Assembly: GCA_002013415.1 (NCBI GenBank)
Contig: MAEX01000001.1
Span: 372,001 to 436,000 of the forward strand
DNA length: 64,000 bases
Origin: Mycobacterium sp. D16Q14
GTDB taxonomy: Bacteria > Actinomycetota > Actinomycetes > Mycobacteriales > Mycobacteriaceae
Direction of reading: 5' to 3'
Shown here: positions 51,694 through 59,006 of the stretch, piece after piece
Layout: every line of letters begins with the position of its first letter
How positions within the stretch are numbered: the stretch's first letter is position 1
Program-made: the position numbers and the translations under genes
The notes under the pieces: model-generated
Databases searched by the model: none
Seen by the model: only the letters and a program-made list of their open reading frames with translations
Told to the model about the DNA's origin: nothing

Positions 51694-52302
51694 CTAGCGC
51701 GCCCGCATCGCGATGCCATCGAGCAGCATGGCGATACCGAGCTCGAATTCGGTTGTAGGGCTGGTTCGTTGCGCTACCTCGGCGAGCGCCGCCACATTCG
51801 GATAGTCGTCGCCAGCCACCGCGCTAATCTGCGTGGCCGCTCCCTGAGGGTCGGCCCCCAAACCGGCCTGTGCGGAGCCGAGCGCAAAACCCAACACCGC
51901 CCGGAAGGCCGCCAGCCGGCTTTCCCCATCGAGCCCGCCGCGTCCCAACGCGGCGATGAGCGCATCGATCACAGCGAACCCCGCTGGCGAGGACACCCGG
52001 CGCGTGAGCACCAACGGGATGGCGGCGGGGTGCTTACCCACCGCGATCCAGATGCCACGGGCGATCCGTTCGACATCGGCGCGCCAATCCGCAGATGACC
52101 CGGGTGCCGCGACCGTGGCGAGCACGGCCGTCACGACCAACTCTTCCAGGCCTTCTCTGTCCGTGACGTAGTTGTAGAGCGTCATCGGCCCGGTGCCCAG
52201 CGCCGTCGCCAATGATCGCATGCTCAGCGCCGACAGCCCCCTGGCATCCACGAGCTCCAGCGCGGTGATGGCTATTTCGTCCCGGGTAAAGCGTGCTTTC
52301 AT
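51694..52302 (-). CDS. TetR-family regulator (TetR_C class)
   Basis: 202 aa. HTH at about 6-52: FTRDEIAITALELVDARGLSALSMRSLATALGTGPMTLYNYVTDREGLEELVV. The C-terminal part resembles the tetracycline-repressor C domain class (WRADVERIARGIWIAVGKHPAAIPLVLTRR). AAGGGGATG precedes ATG 52302. It is divergent from an alpha/beta hydrolase gene; twin GTACATCGTAC repeats lie between and are the likely operators, so it probably represses both itself and the hydrolase operon. Confidence 0.87.
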   Translation of the reverse strand: MKARFTRDEIAITALELVDARGLSALSMRSLATALGTGPMTLYNYVTDREGLEELVVTAVLATVAAPGSSADWRADVERIARGIWIAVGKHPAAIPLVLTRRVSSPAGFAVIDALIAALGRGGLDGESRLAAFRAVLGFALGSAQAGLGADPQGAATQISAVAGDDYPNVAALAEVAQRTSPTTEFELGIAMLLDGIAMRAR

Positions 52303-52317
52303 TCATCCCCTTGACAA

Positions 52318-52361
52318 GTACATCGTACGTATTGCAGTCTCGCCATACACGTACATCGTAC
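52318..52361. promoter_or_regulatory. twin operators GTACATCGTAC between TetR and hydrolase
   Basis: Two identical 11-bp sites at 52318-52328 and 52351-52361, each GTAC-ATC-GTAC (palindromic), 33 nt apart, about three helical turns. A TTGACA (52311-52316) abuts the first. The second lies 18 nt before the hydrolase ATG. Confidence 0.6.
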
Positions 52362-52379
52362 CTATGGAAGGTCCTCGCG

Positions 52380-53279
52380 ATGACCACATCAACCACAGAG
52401 CGCCTCACGTTCTCCTCCGGCGGCATCCGGTGCACAGGGTGGCTCACCCGCCCCGCAGGACCCGGCCCGCACCCCGCGATGGTGCTGGTGCACGGCCTGG
52501 GGGCCACCCACGACATGATGTTGCCGCAGTACGAGCAGCATTTCGCGGCGGCCGGCATCGCCACGCTGGCATTCGATTACCGATACACCGGCAGCTCGGA
52601 AGGATCCCCGCGCCAGCAGTTCTCGATGCGCGGCCAGCGTCACGATGTCGAGTCAGCCATCGCCGTCCTGCAGGCCCACCCGGACGTCGACCATGCACGC
52701 ATCGCGCTGTGGGGCACCAGTCTCGGCGCCATGCACGTCGCACTGGTGGCCGCCGCCCGCAGCGACCTCGCCGCCGCGATCATCCAATGCCCGATCGTGC
52801 ACGGGCCCGGTGCCGCGCGTACCTCCAGCCTCTGGTCGATGCTGCGGCTGGGACCGCCGATCGTTGAGGATCTGCTGCGCAAGGCATTCGGCCGATCGAG
52901 ACGATACGTGCCGATCGTCGGGCCACCGGGAAGCCTCGCGCTGGTGAGCGCACGTGGCGCCCTGGCGGGTTGGGAGTCGACCTGCCCACCGGGTCACGAG
53001 TTCGACAATCGGATTGCGGCCGCCGATGCCTGCGCGCTGGTGTTCACCACCGCGCTGGGGCGGTCGCGCGCGATCGGCGCACCGCTGATGGTGTGCGTCT
53101 GCGACCACGAGGGACTCATGGATCCCCGATACGCCGAGCAGGCGGCCCGTCGTGCACCGCGCGGTGTCGAGTTCCATTACCAATCCGACCATTTCGATAT
53201 CTATCACCCGCCGGTGCTGGAACGAGCCCTCGCCGATCAAACCCTGTTTCTTCAGGATCACCTGCATGTCGGCCGCTGA
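52380..53279 (+). CDS. alpha/beta hydrolase
   Basis: 299 aa from ATG 52380 (GGAAGG 8 nt upstream). AMVLVHGLGATHDMMLPQYEQHFAAAGIATLAFDYRYTGSSEG is the oxyanion and strand region. Nucleophile in LWGTSLGAMHV (about residue 118), late acid in CVCDHEGLMDPRYAEQAAR and histidine in HYQSDHFDIYHP. The type is that of DltE/X-Pro-dipeptidase-like or lysophospholipase hydrolases; substrate unknown. It overlaps the next gene by 14 nt. Divergent TetR and twin operators suggest ligand-induced expression. Confidence 0.83.
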   Translation: MTTSTTERLTFSSGGIRCTGWLTRPAGPGPHPAMVLVHGLGATHDMMLPQYEQHFAAAGIATLAFDYRYTGSSEGSPRQQFSMRGQRHDVESAIAVLQAHPDVDHARIALWGTSLGAMHVALVAAARSDLAAAIIQCPIVHGPGAARTSSLWSMLRLGPPIVEDLLRKAFGRSRRYVPIVGPPGSLALVSARGALAGWESTCPPGHEFDNRIAAADACALVFTTALGRSRAIGAPLMVCVCDHEGLMDPRYAEQAARRAPRGVEFHYQSDHFDIYHPPVLERALADQTLFLQDHLHVGR

Positions 53280-53922
53280 CCTCCTGCGCGGCAATGACCT
53301 GCGGTTCCTGGCCGCCGCGCAGGATCTCACTGTGGAGGAATGGTTGCGGCCCAGCCTGTGCACGGAATGGTCAAATCATGAAGTACTGGCGCATTTGGTG
53401 GTCGGGCGCAGTGCGTCGGTGCGCGATATCACCGCGGGCATGATCCGCCGACGGTCATTCGATCGGGAGAACACCTATGCGGCAAGGACTCTGGCCGCCG
53501 ATTACGCACCCACAGAACTTCTGAACGAGTATCGCGGCTTCATCGACCAACCCATCGGGATCGGCAAGGTGTTTCCACGCACCCTGCTACTGGGCGATCA
53601 CGTGGTCCACGAACTCGACATCCTGTTCGCGCTTGAGCGCACGTCGTCGATACGCTCCGAGATTCTCGTCAAGGTGCTCAATACCCAAGTAGAGCTGCCC
53701 AATCCGTTCGTACCCGCATATTTCACCGCGCGAGGGCTCCGGCTGCGTGCGACGGATGCGCATTGGGCTCACGGAAATTCGGGGCCGGTCGTCGAAGGCG
53801 CGGCCGCAGCGCTCGCCTCGGTCCTGGCCGGCAGGCCAAAGATGCTCGCGCACCTCAGTGGCGAGGGAGCCGCAGTGCTAGCGGAGCGGCTCGGCGCGCG
53901 AAGCGAAGGCGTCAGCACCTAG
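53266..53922 (+). CDS. DinB/maleylpyruvate isomerase N-terminal-like (mycothiol-dependent) protein
   Basis: 218 aa from ATG 53266, inside the hydrolase end. The four-helix bundle of the MDMPI/DinB group is visible: [41 protein letters not shown] (about 20-60) with a conserved histidine in HLVVG, and [18 protein letters not shown] segment ([18 protein letters not shown], about 110-127) with two further histidines that could bind metal. Such proteins use mycothiol or another thiol in transfer or isomerisation. It ends in CTAG shared with the convergent pks16-like gene. Confidence 0.75.
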   Translation: MSAADLLRGNDLRFLAAAQDLTVEEWLRPSLCTEWSNHEVLAHLVVGRSASVRDITAGMIRRRSFDRENTYAARTLAADYAPTELLNEYRGFIDQPIGIGKVFPRTLLLGDHVVHELDILFALERTSSIRSEILVKVLNTQVELPNPFVPAYFTARGLRLRATDAHWAHGNSGPVVEGAAAALASVLAGRPKMLAHLSGEGAAVLAERLGARSEGVST

Positions 53923-55568
53923 ATGACGAGGGCCACCGAGGTCGAACGGCGCAGCTTGCCCGACGGGGTCTTCGGAATGCTGCCCGGCCCGAGCACCACC
54001 ACATTGCGTGGTCGCACATCGACCTCGGCCACAACCTCGTGCGCGACCTGCTGCTCGATCCGACGAACCTCGTCCGCGTTCTCGAATGCGTTGGACTCCA
54101 CCACAACCGCGAAGGTCTCGCGCTGGTTCTTGGGGTCGACTCCGGCCTCCAGGCGCACGGCGACCGCACAACCCGGCCGCACACCCTCGACGCGACCGGC
54201 CGCACGCTCGATATCGGTCGGATAGATATTCCGGCCCGCCATGATGATGACGTCCTTGACGCGTCCGCAGACCACCACGTGGCCTCTTTCAGTCAGATAG
54301 CCAAGATCACCCGTGTTGTACCAACCGTTTTCGTCCTGCGCAGCCAGGAATCCACCCATGGTGACGTAGCCGGGTGTCACCGACTCGCCGCGCAACTCGA
54401 TCACGCCGACGCCGCGCGGGGGCAGCACATTCAGGTCCTCATCGATGACACGCGCCTCGATACCGGGCAACAGCGGTCCCAGCGTCGCCAGGTGACGGAG
54501 GTTTCCGCGGGTAGCGGGAACGGCCCGACGCAGCGCGGCCAACAGGTCGGCATCTACCTCGTCGACAATCAGACCGGAGGCCTCAACCTCCGAGAAGGAC
54601 ACGGCCAGAGCAGTTTCCGCCATTCCGTAGGCGGGGACCATCGCAGAGGACTTGAAGCCGAACGGCTTTCCGGCATCACACAGGTCATCGACCACCGCCG
54701 GGTCCACCGGCTCGGCACCGGAGAGTACGAACCGCAGCGTCGACAGGTCGAAGTCGCCCGGCTTAGCCTGGTTGCGCAGCCGCTTGGCCAACAGCGAGTA
54801 GGCGAAGTTCGGGGCGGCCGTCATCGTGCCCTTGTACTTGTCGATCAGCCTGCCCCACAACAGAACATCGCGCATGAAGTCCATCGGGGTGATCTTCACC
54901 AGCTCGGCACCGAAGAACATCGGCACCGTGAGGAAGCCGACCATGCCCATATCGTGGAACAGCGGCAGCCAGCTGACCATCACGTCGGACTCGGGATTGT
55001 ACTTGGAGGCGACATACATGCCGTGCGCGTTGGCATACAGGTTGCGGTGAGTGATCTTGACTGCCTTCGGGGAACCAGTCGACCCCGACGTTAATTGCAT
55101 GAGCGCAACGGCGTCCTCGTCGACAACGAGGGGTTCGATCGGATCGGCATCCCACAGATCCTTGACCTGGACGACGATGACACCCTTGTCCTCCAGCACC
55201 GGAGTCGCGGCGTCGAACGGCGCGGACACGATGACGGCCTTCGCGCCGATCATGTCGACGACCTTGAGGGTGTCCTCGGCCCACACCGCCAGGTCGGTGC
55301 GCGGGGTCGGCTGGTGCAGCATCGTCAGCGAGGCACCGCGCATCCATACGGCCTGGATCGCCGGGGCGATCTCGACGGGCATGCCCACCAACATGCCGAT
55401 CGCATCGTCAGGCCCAACACCCGCAGCAGCCAAACCACCGGCCAGCTGCTTGGCGCGCTCGTGTACCTGCTTCCAGGTGTGGCGCACAGGAGTGTCGGGT
55501 TCGCCGGTGACCATGCCCTTGGAGCTGGACAGTGCGTTGGCGTACAGCTCGTCGGTAAACCTGCTCAC
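53919..55568 (-). CDS. pks16: acyl-AMP/acyl-CoA ligase, Rv1013 (Pks16)-like
   Basis: 549 aa from GTG 55568 with AGGAGG 4 nt upstream. AMP-binding P-loop [21 protein letters not shown] (about 158-178), [14 protein letters not shown] (about 202), [12 protein letters not shown] (about 316), then [38 protein letters not shown] (about 425-462) and the adenylation lysine in [10 protein letters not shown]. Despite its name in M. tuberculosis, Pks16 is a FadD-type ligase and not a polyketide synthase. The place beside ispE, pth and rplY fits Rv1013. No partner carrier protein is adjacent. Confidence 0.85.
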   Translation of the reverse strand: MSRFTDELYANALSSSKGMVTGEPDTPVRHTWKQVHERAKQLAGGLAAAGVGPDDAIGMLVGMPVEIAPAIQAVWMRGASLTMLHQPTPRTDLAVWAEDTLKVVDMIGAKAVIVSAPFDAATPVLEDKGVIVVQVKDLWDADPIEPLVVDEDAVALMQLTSGSTGSPKAVKITHRNLYANAHGMYVASKYNPESDVMVSWLPLFHDMGMVGFLTVPMFFGAELVKITPMDFMRDVLLWGRLIDKYKGTMTAAPNFAYSLLAKRLRNQAKPGDFDLSTLRFVLSGAEPVDPAVVDDLCDAGKPFGFKSSAMVPAYGMAETALAVSFSEVEASGLIVDEVDADLLAALRRAVPATRGNLRHLATLGPLLPGIEARVIDEDLNVLPPRGVGVIELRGESVTPGYVTMGGFLAAQDENGWYNTGDLGYLTERGHVVVCGRVKDVIIMAGRNIYPTDIERAAGRVEGVRPGCAVAVRLEAGVDPKNQRETFAVVVESNAFENADEVRRIEQQVAHEVVAEVDVRPRNVVVLGPGSIPKTPSGKLRRSTSVALVI

Positions 55569-55724
55569 AGTTCCTCCTGGCCTAGGCCTGTTGGGCGAGT
55601 CACGCGTCCTTATCGGATAGTCCGCCACAGCTGCCGCGACGCGTAGTAGGCGCGCGCAGTGCCTTTAGCAGCGGATTCATATCGTTCAGGTGACAGTCCG
55701 GGTGCCTTCTTATGGTCCCGTAGC

Positions 55725-55753
55725 ATCTTAGGCTTTTCTTAATCGACGGCCAA
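55725..55753 (-). promoter_or_regulatory. candidate sigma-A-type promoter of the pks16-like gene
   Basis: On the minus strand TTGGCC (55753-55748), a 17-nt spacer and TAAGAT (55730-55725). The start site would be near 55718, giving a 5' leader of about 150 nt before GTG 55568. The leader holds the palindrome GGCCTAGGCC (55579-55588) just before the RBS. No gene in 55569-55799. Confidence 0.45.
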
Positions 55754-55799
55754 ACCTACTGTGATCTGGCCGTTCGGCGTGTCGCGTTGCTCGGCGTGT

Positions 55800-56750
55800 C
55801 TAGCCGTCGCTGCGGCCCCGAATGACCTGCGCACCGTGCACGGGCCCGCTGGCCACCCGGACGGTCCGGCACACACCGGCGCCCGCCAGCTCGGCGCCTA
55901 CCTGCACCGCACCCTCGGCCGAGGTGCACAAGAACGCACAGGTAGGGCCAGAACCGGACACGATCCCGGCGAGGGCGCCCGCAGACTCCCCGGCGCGGAG
56001 CGTGCGCCGCAGACCGGGATTGAGGCTCACCGCGGCGGCCTGCAGTTCATTACCCAGCAGCGGCGCCAGCCGGCGCGCGTCACCGGCAGCGAGTGCACCG
56101 AGCAATTCGTCGGACTCGTCAAGCCGTGGCGGATCACCGTTCTCACGCAGCCGGTCAATCTCCCGGAATACATCCGGCGTGGACAATCCGCCATCGGCGA
56201 AGGCGAACACCCAGTGAAAGACGTTGCGTGCCAACACAGTGGCCAGCTGCTCGCCCCGGCCTGTGCCCAGGGCGGTTCCCCCGTGCAGCGCGAACGGCAC
56301 ATCGCTGCCCAGCTGAGCGGCCAGGTGATGCAGATCGCGGCGCGGCACACCGGCGCGCCACAGCTCGTTCATCGCGACCAGCACCGCGGCCGCATCGGCA
56401 GATCCGCCCGCCATACCTCCCGCGACCGGGATGTCCTTGTTGATGAAAATAGAGACGTCCGGGGCGCGGCCGACGTGATCGGCGAAGAGCTCGGCAGCCT
56501 GCCAGGCCAGGTTGCGCTCGTCCGTGGGCACCACACCCTCGCCCTGCCCGACGACATCGACGGAGAGCACGTCGGCATCCCGAACCGTGACGTCATCGGC
56601 CAGCGATACCGCATGGAAAACGGTCGTCAGCTCGTGATAGCCATCCTCGCGCAGATCTCCGACGGCGAGGTACAGATTGACCTTGCCGGGCGCCCGAACG
56701 GTCACCGCGCCAGTGGGCACCCAATCGGAGACGGTCTCTGACACGCCCAT
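55800..56750 (-). CDS. ispE: 4-diphosphocytidyl-2-C-methyl-D-erythritol kinase
   Basis: 316 aa. GHMP kinase of the MEP isoprenoid pathway. Seen: [33 protein letters not shown] at the start with the substrate lysine and aspartate, the ATP loop [18 protein letters not shown] (about 108-125), and [15 protein letters not shown] near the end (about 263). Full length. In M. tuberculosis ispE (Rv1011) follows ksgA; here the upstream gene is a divergent MarR-GNAT fusion instead. Confidence 0.95.
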   Translation of the reverse strand: MGVSETVSDWVPTGAVTVRAPGKVNLYLAVGDLREDGYHELTTVFHAVSLADDVTVRDADVLSVDVVGQGEGVVPTDERNLAWQAAELFADHVGRAPDVSIFINKDIPVAGGMAGGSADAAAVLVAMNELWRAGVPRRDLHHLAAQLGSDVPFALHGGTALGTGRGEQLATVLARNVFHWVFAFADGGLSTPDVFREIDRLRENGDPPRLDESDELLGALAAGDARRLAPLLGNELQAAAVSLNPGLRRTLRAGESAGALAGIVSGSGPTCAFLCTSAEGAVQVGAELAGAGVCRTVRVASGPVHGAQVIRGRSDG

Positions 56751-56810
56751 GAGGGTACGTTCTAGCGGCGCGATTGGCCGTTACCCGTCAAACAACGGAG
56801 ACATCGCGGC

Positions 56811-56834
56811 TTTACCTGACTAAAGTCAGGTAAA
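56811..56834. promoter_or_regulatory. 24-bp perfect operator running into the MarR-GNAT start codon
   Basis: TTTACCTGACT-AA-AGTCAGGTAAA, perfect 11-bp arms; the last A is the first base of ATG 56834. TAAAGT (56821-56826) inside it lies 7 nt before the ATG and could be the -10 of a leaderless mRNA. Typical size and symmetry for a MarR dimer. Confidence 0.65.
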
Positions 56835-57754
56835 TGACAGATGCCCTGGTCGACGGCCTACGCAGCTTCAACAGAACCGTCACGCAACGGATCGGCGTCC
56901 TCGAGAGCGAATACCTCGCCCGAGACCGCCCGCTGGGGCAATCGCGGGTGCTGTGGGAGATCGGCACCCAGGGCTCAGGGCCTTCGGGGGGATGCGATAT
57001 CCGCGAGTTGCGCGCCCGCCTGAGCCTGGACTCGGGATACCTCAGCAGATTGTTGCGGGCACTGGAAGGCGGCGGACTCATCGAGGTGAGCACCGCGGAC
57101 GGCGATACCCGGGTGCGCACCGCGCGCCTCACCGGCGCCGGCCGCGCCGAACTGTCCGAGCTCGATCGCCGCTCCGATGACCTAGCACGGTCGATCCTGG
57201 AACCGCTCAGCACTAACCAGCGGCAACGGCTCGCCGACGCCATGGCCGAGGTCGAGCGGCTCTTCGTGGCCTCGCAGGTTCAGATCGCCATCATGGACAC
57301 CCGCTCACCCGAGGCCCGGTACTGCATTCGTGCCTACTTTGAGGAGATTGCCGCCCGGCTCGAAAACGGGTTCGACCCGGCGCTGGCCTTGCCCGCCGGC
57401 GATGCCGAACTCTCCGCCCCCGCCGGAATGCTGCTCGTCGCAACCCTGCACGAGGAGCCCGTCGGCTGCGGCGGACTGAAGCTGCTCAGAAACGCTGGTC
57501 ACATCATCGAAGCAGCCGAGATCAAACGGGTATGGATCTCCCCCAACGTCCGCGGCATGGGCCTCGGGAAAAGAATTCTCGCCGAACTGGAGCGGCAGGC
57601 GATGACGCACGGCGCCCGCACGGTCCGCCTGGACACCAATCGGGCACTCACCGAGGCGATCGCTATGTACCACTCGGCGGGTTACGCCGAGATCGCCGCG
57701 TTCAACGACGAGAAGTACGCACACCACTGGTTCGAGAAGCACCTCGAGGCCTAA
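56834..57754 (+). CDS. MarR-GNAT fusion: HTH regulator with acetyltransferase domain
   Basis: 306 aa. Residues 1-150 are a MarR winged helix (VDGLRSFNRTVTQRIGVLESEYLARDRPLGQSRVLWEIGTQG ... DIRELRARLSLDSGYLSRLLRALEGGGLIEVSTADGDTRVRTARLTGAGRAEL). Residues about 155-306 are a GNAT acetyltransferase with acetyl-CoA motif A (IKRVWISPNVRGMGLGKRILAELERQA, the V-R-G-x-G-x-G loop) and TNRALTEAIAMYHSAGYAEIAAFN. The fusion is a known architecture but its substrates are unknown. The operator at its start codon suggests autoregulation; ispE is divergent and may be co-controlled. Its stop overlaps the convergent TetR gene by 4 nt. Confidence 0.88.
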   Translation: MTDALVDGLRSFNRTVTQRIGVLESEYLARDRPLGQSRVLWEIGTQGSGPSGGCDIRELRARLSLDSGYLSRLLRALEGGGLIEVSTADGDTRVRTARLTGAGRAELSELDRRSDDLARSILEPLSTNQRQRLADAMAEVERLFVASQVQIAIMDTRSPEARYCIRAYFEEIAARLENGFDPALALPAGDAELSAPAGMLLVATLHEEPVGCGGLKLLRNAGHIIEAAEIKRVWISPNVRGMGLGKRILAELERQAMTHGARTVRLDTNRALTEAIAMYHSAGYAEIAAFNDEKYAHHWFEKHLEA

Positions 57755-58413
57755 GGCCTCTTCGCGGCCCCGATGCACGTGGCGGTCAGCAGCCGCGTCA
57801 GCGTGCTGGCGAAATCGGTGTCCCAATCCTCCGGAAAGCCTGGCTCTTCGCCGAAATCGTGTTCGAGCCCCTCGGGAGGATGCGTGAACTGCCACAGCAT
57901 CCCGGCCAGCGCGAAGGCCGACGTGACGATGTCGAGCGCACCCTTGCGGTCGATCTCCGGCACCGCACGTTCTATCGCGTCGACGATCGTCATCGCGGCT
58001 GCCTGGTTGGCACGCTGGGCCTCACGGACATGGTCGAGCTCCACCTCGTGCTCGAGATGCAGATACTGGCTGCCCAGCAGATCGCAGAACAGCGGCGCTG
58101 CGATGAGAGAACTCGACAGCACGGCACCGACGTCTGCGGGCGACCGCTCTTGTGAACCGTCCAATGCCGAGCACACGGACTCGGCAAGCGCGGTCATGCC
58201 TTCGGTCGAGAGCCGCAACAGCACCTCTTTATGGGAGCTGAAGTAGCGGCGTACCGCGGAATGATGCACACCTGCGCGATGGGCCAAACCGGTGAGAGTG
58301 ACCGACGCGACACCGGACTCCGACGCCAGCGAACGCGCGGCTTCCACGATCGTTGCCGCACGTTGACGCTTGTTCTCCTCAGAACGTGCGCGCCGGAAAC
58401 TCAGGTGTGTCAT
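57751..58413 (-). CDS. TetR-family regulator divergent from mmpS-mmpL
   Basis: 220 aa from ATG 58413; a longer frame to 58485 runs through the operator region. HTH at about 15-60: RQRAATIVEAARSLASESGVASVTLTGLAHRAGVHHSAVRRYFSSHKEVLLRLS. The C-terminal ligand domain (about 75-215) is helical with a TIVDAIERAVPEIDRKGALDIVTSAFALAGMLWQF segment. In M. abscessus several mmpS-mmpL pairs are repressed by an adjacent TetR, and mutations in such repressors raise drug efflux; the arrangement here is the same. Repeats of TAACGCA/TGCGTTA lie in the divergent gap. Confidence 0.87.
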   Translation of the reverse strand: MTHLSFRRARSEENKRQRAATIVEAARSLASESGVASVTLTGLAHRAGVHHSAVRRYFSSHKEVLLRLSTEGMTALAESVCSALDGSQERSPADVGAVLSSSLIAAPLFCDLLGSQYLHLEHEVELDHVREAQRANQAAAMTIVDAIERAVPEIDRKGALDIVTSAFALAGMLWQFTHPPEGLEHDFGEEPGFPEDWDTDFASTLTRLLTATCIGAAKRP

Positions 58414-58424
58414 CCGTCTCAAGA

Positions 58425-58503
58425 TAACGCACGGCGCGTGACTTGCGGGCACTCTTACCCGCTGGTAGGTTGCTGTAACGCACACGCTATGCGTTATGCG
58501 TTA
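58425..58503. promoter_or_regulatory. TAACGCA/TGCGTTA operator cluster for the TetR-mmpSL locus
   Basis: TAACGCA at 58425-58431 and 58476-58482, and its reverse complement TGCGTTA at 58490-58496 and 58497-58503. The 58476 and 58490 copies form an inverted repeat with a 7-nt centre; the last two are in tandem. All lie between the TetR start and mmpS. Confidence 0.6.
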
Positions 58504-58583
58504 GGCGCGAAGGCTCCATGTATTTTCCGGTAATCGATCTGGTCGACAGCAACGGGTGAAGGGGTCCTGCGATTCTCAGCGTA

Positions 58584-59006
58584 TTGAAGCGGGCGTGGAT
58601 CCCGGTGGTGATGGTGCTCGTGCTCGCCATCGCAGGCTTCGCGGTATGGCGAATTCGCGGCATCTTCGGCTCTCATCAGCTGCCCACTTACGCCGGCAGC
58701 ATGACCGACGACAAAAACAATTCCAAGCCCAAGCATGTGGTCTACGACATCTACGGCCCGCCAGGAACCATCGCCGACATCAACTACATCGACAAAGAAG
58801 GGGAGCCCCACCAGATCAACGGGGCGACGCTACCGTGGTCGATTGAGATCATCACGACGGCACCGTCGATGACGGGAAACATCCTGGCGCAAACCCGCAA
58901 TGCCGATGAACTGGGCTGCCGCATCACGGCCAATGGCGAAGTAAAAGACGAGAGGTATACCAACGAGGTGAGCGCCTACGTCTACTGCTTTGTGAAGTCC
59001 GCATGA
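58584..59006 (+). CDS. MmpS-family membrane protein
   Basis: 140 aa from TTG 58584. One N-terminal helix ([19 protein letters not shown]) and an extracytoplasmic beta domain with [40 protein letters not shown] and the family end [13 protein letters not shown] ... [10 protein letters not shown]. Homologous to M. tuberculosis MmpS4/MmpS5. The start is unusual: homologues begin a few residues earlier (L-K-R-A-W-I-P preceded by a short stretch), AAGGGG (58559-58564) lies 7 nt before an in-frame ATT at 58572, and TTG has no RBS, so ATT may be the real start. It overlaps mmpL by ATGA. Confidence 0.9.
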   Translation: MKRAWIPVVMVLVLAIAGFAVWRIRGIFGSHQLPTYAGSMTDDKNNSKPKHVVYDIYGPPGTIADINYIDKEGEPHQINGATLPWSIEIITTAPSMTGNILAQTRNADELGCRITANGEVKDERYTNEVSAYVYCFVKSA

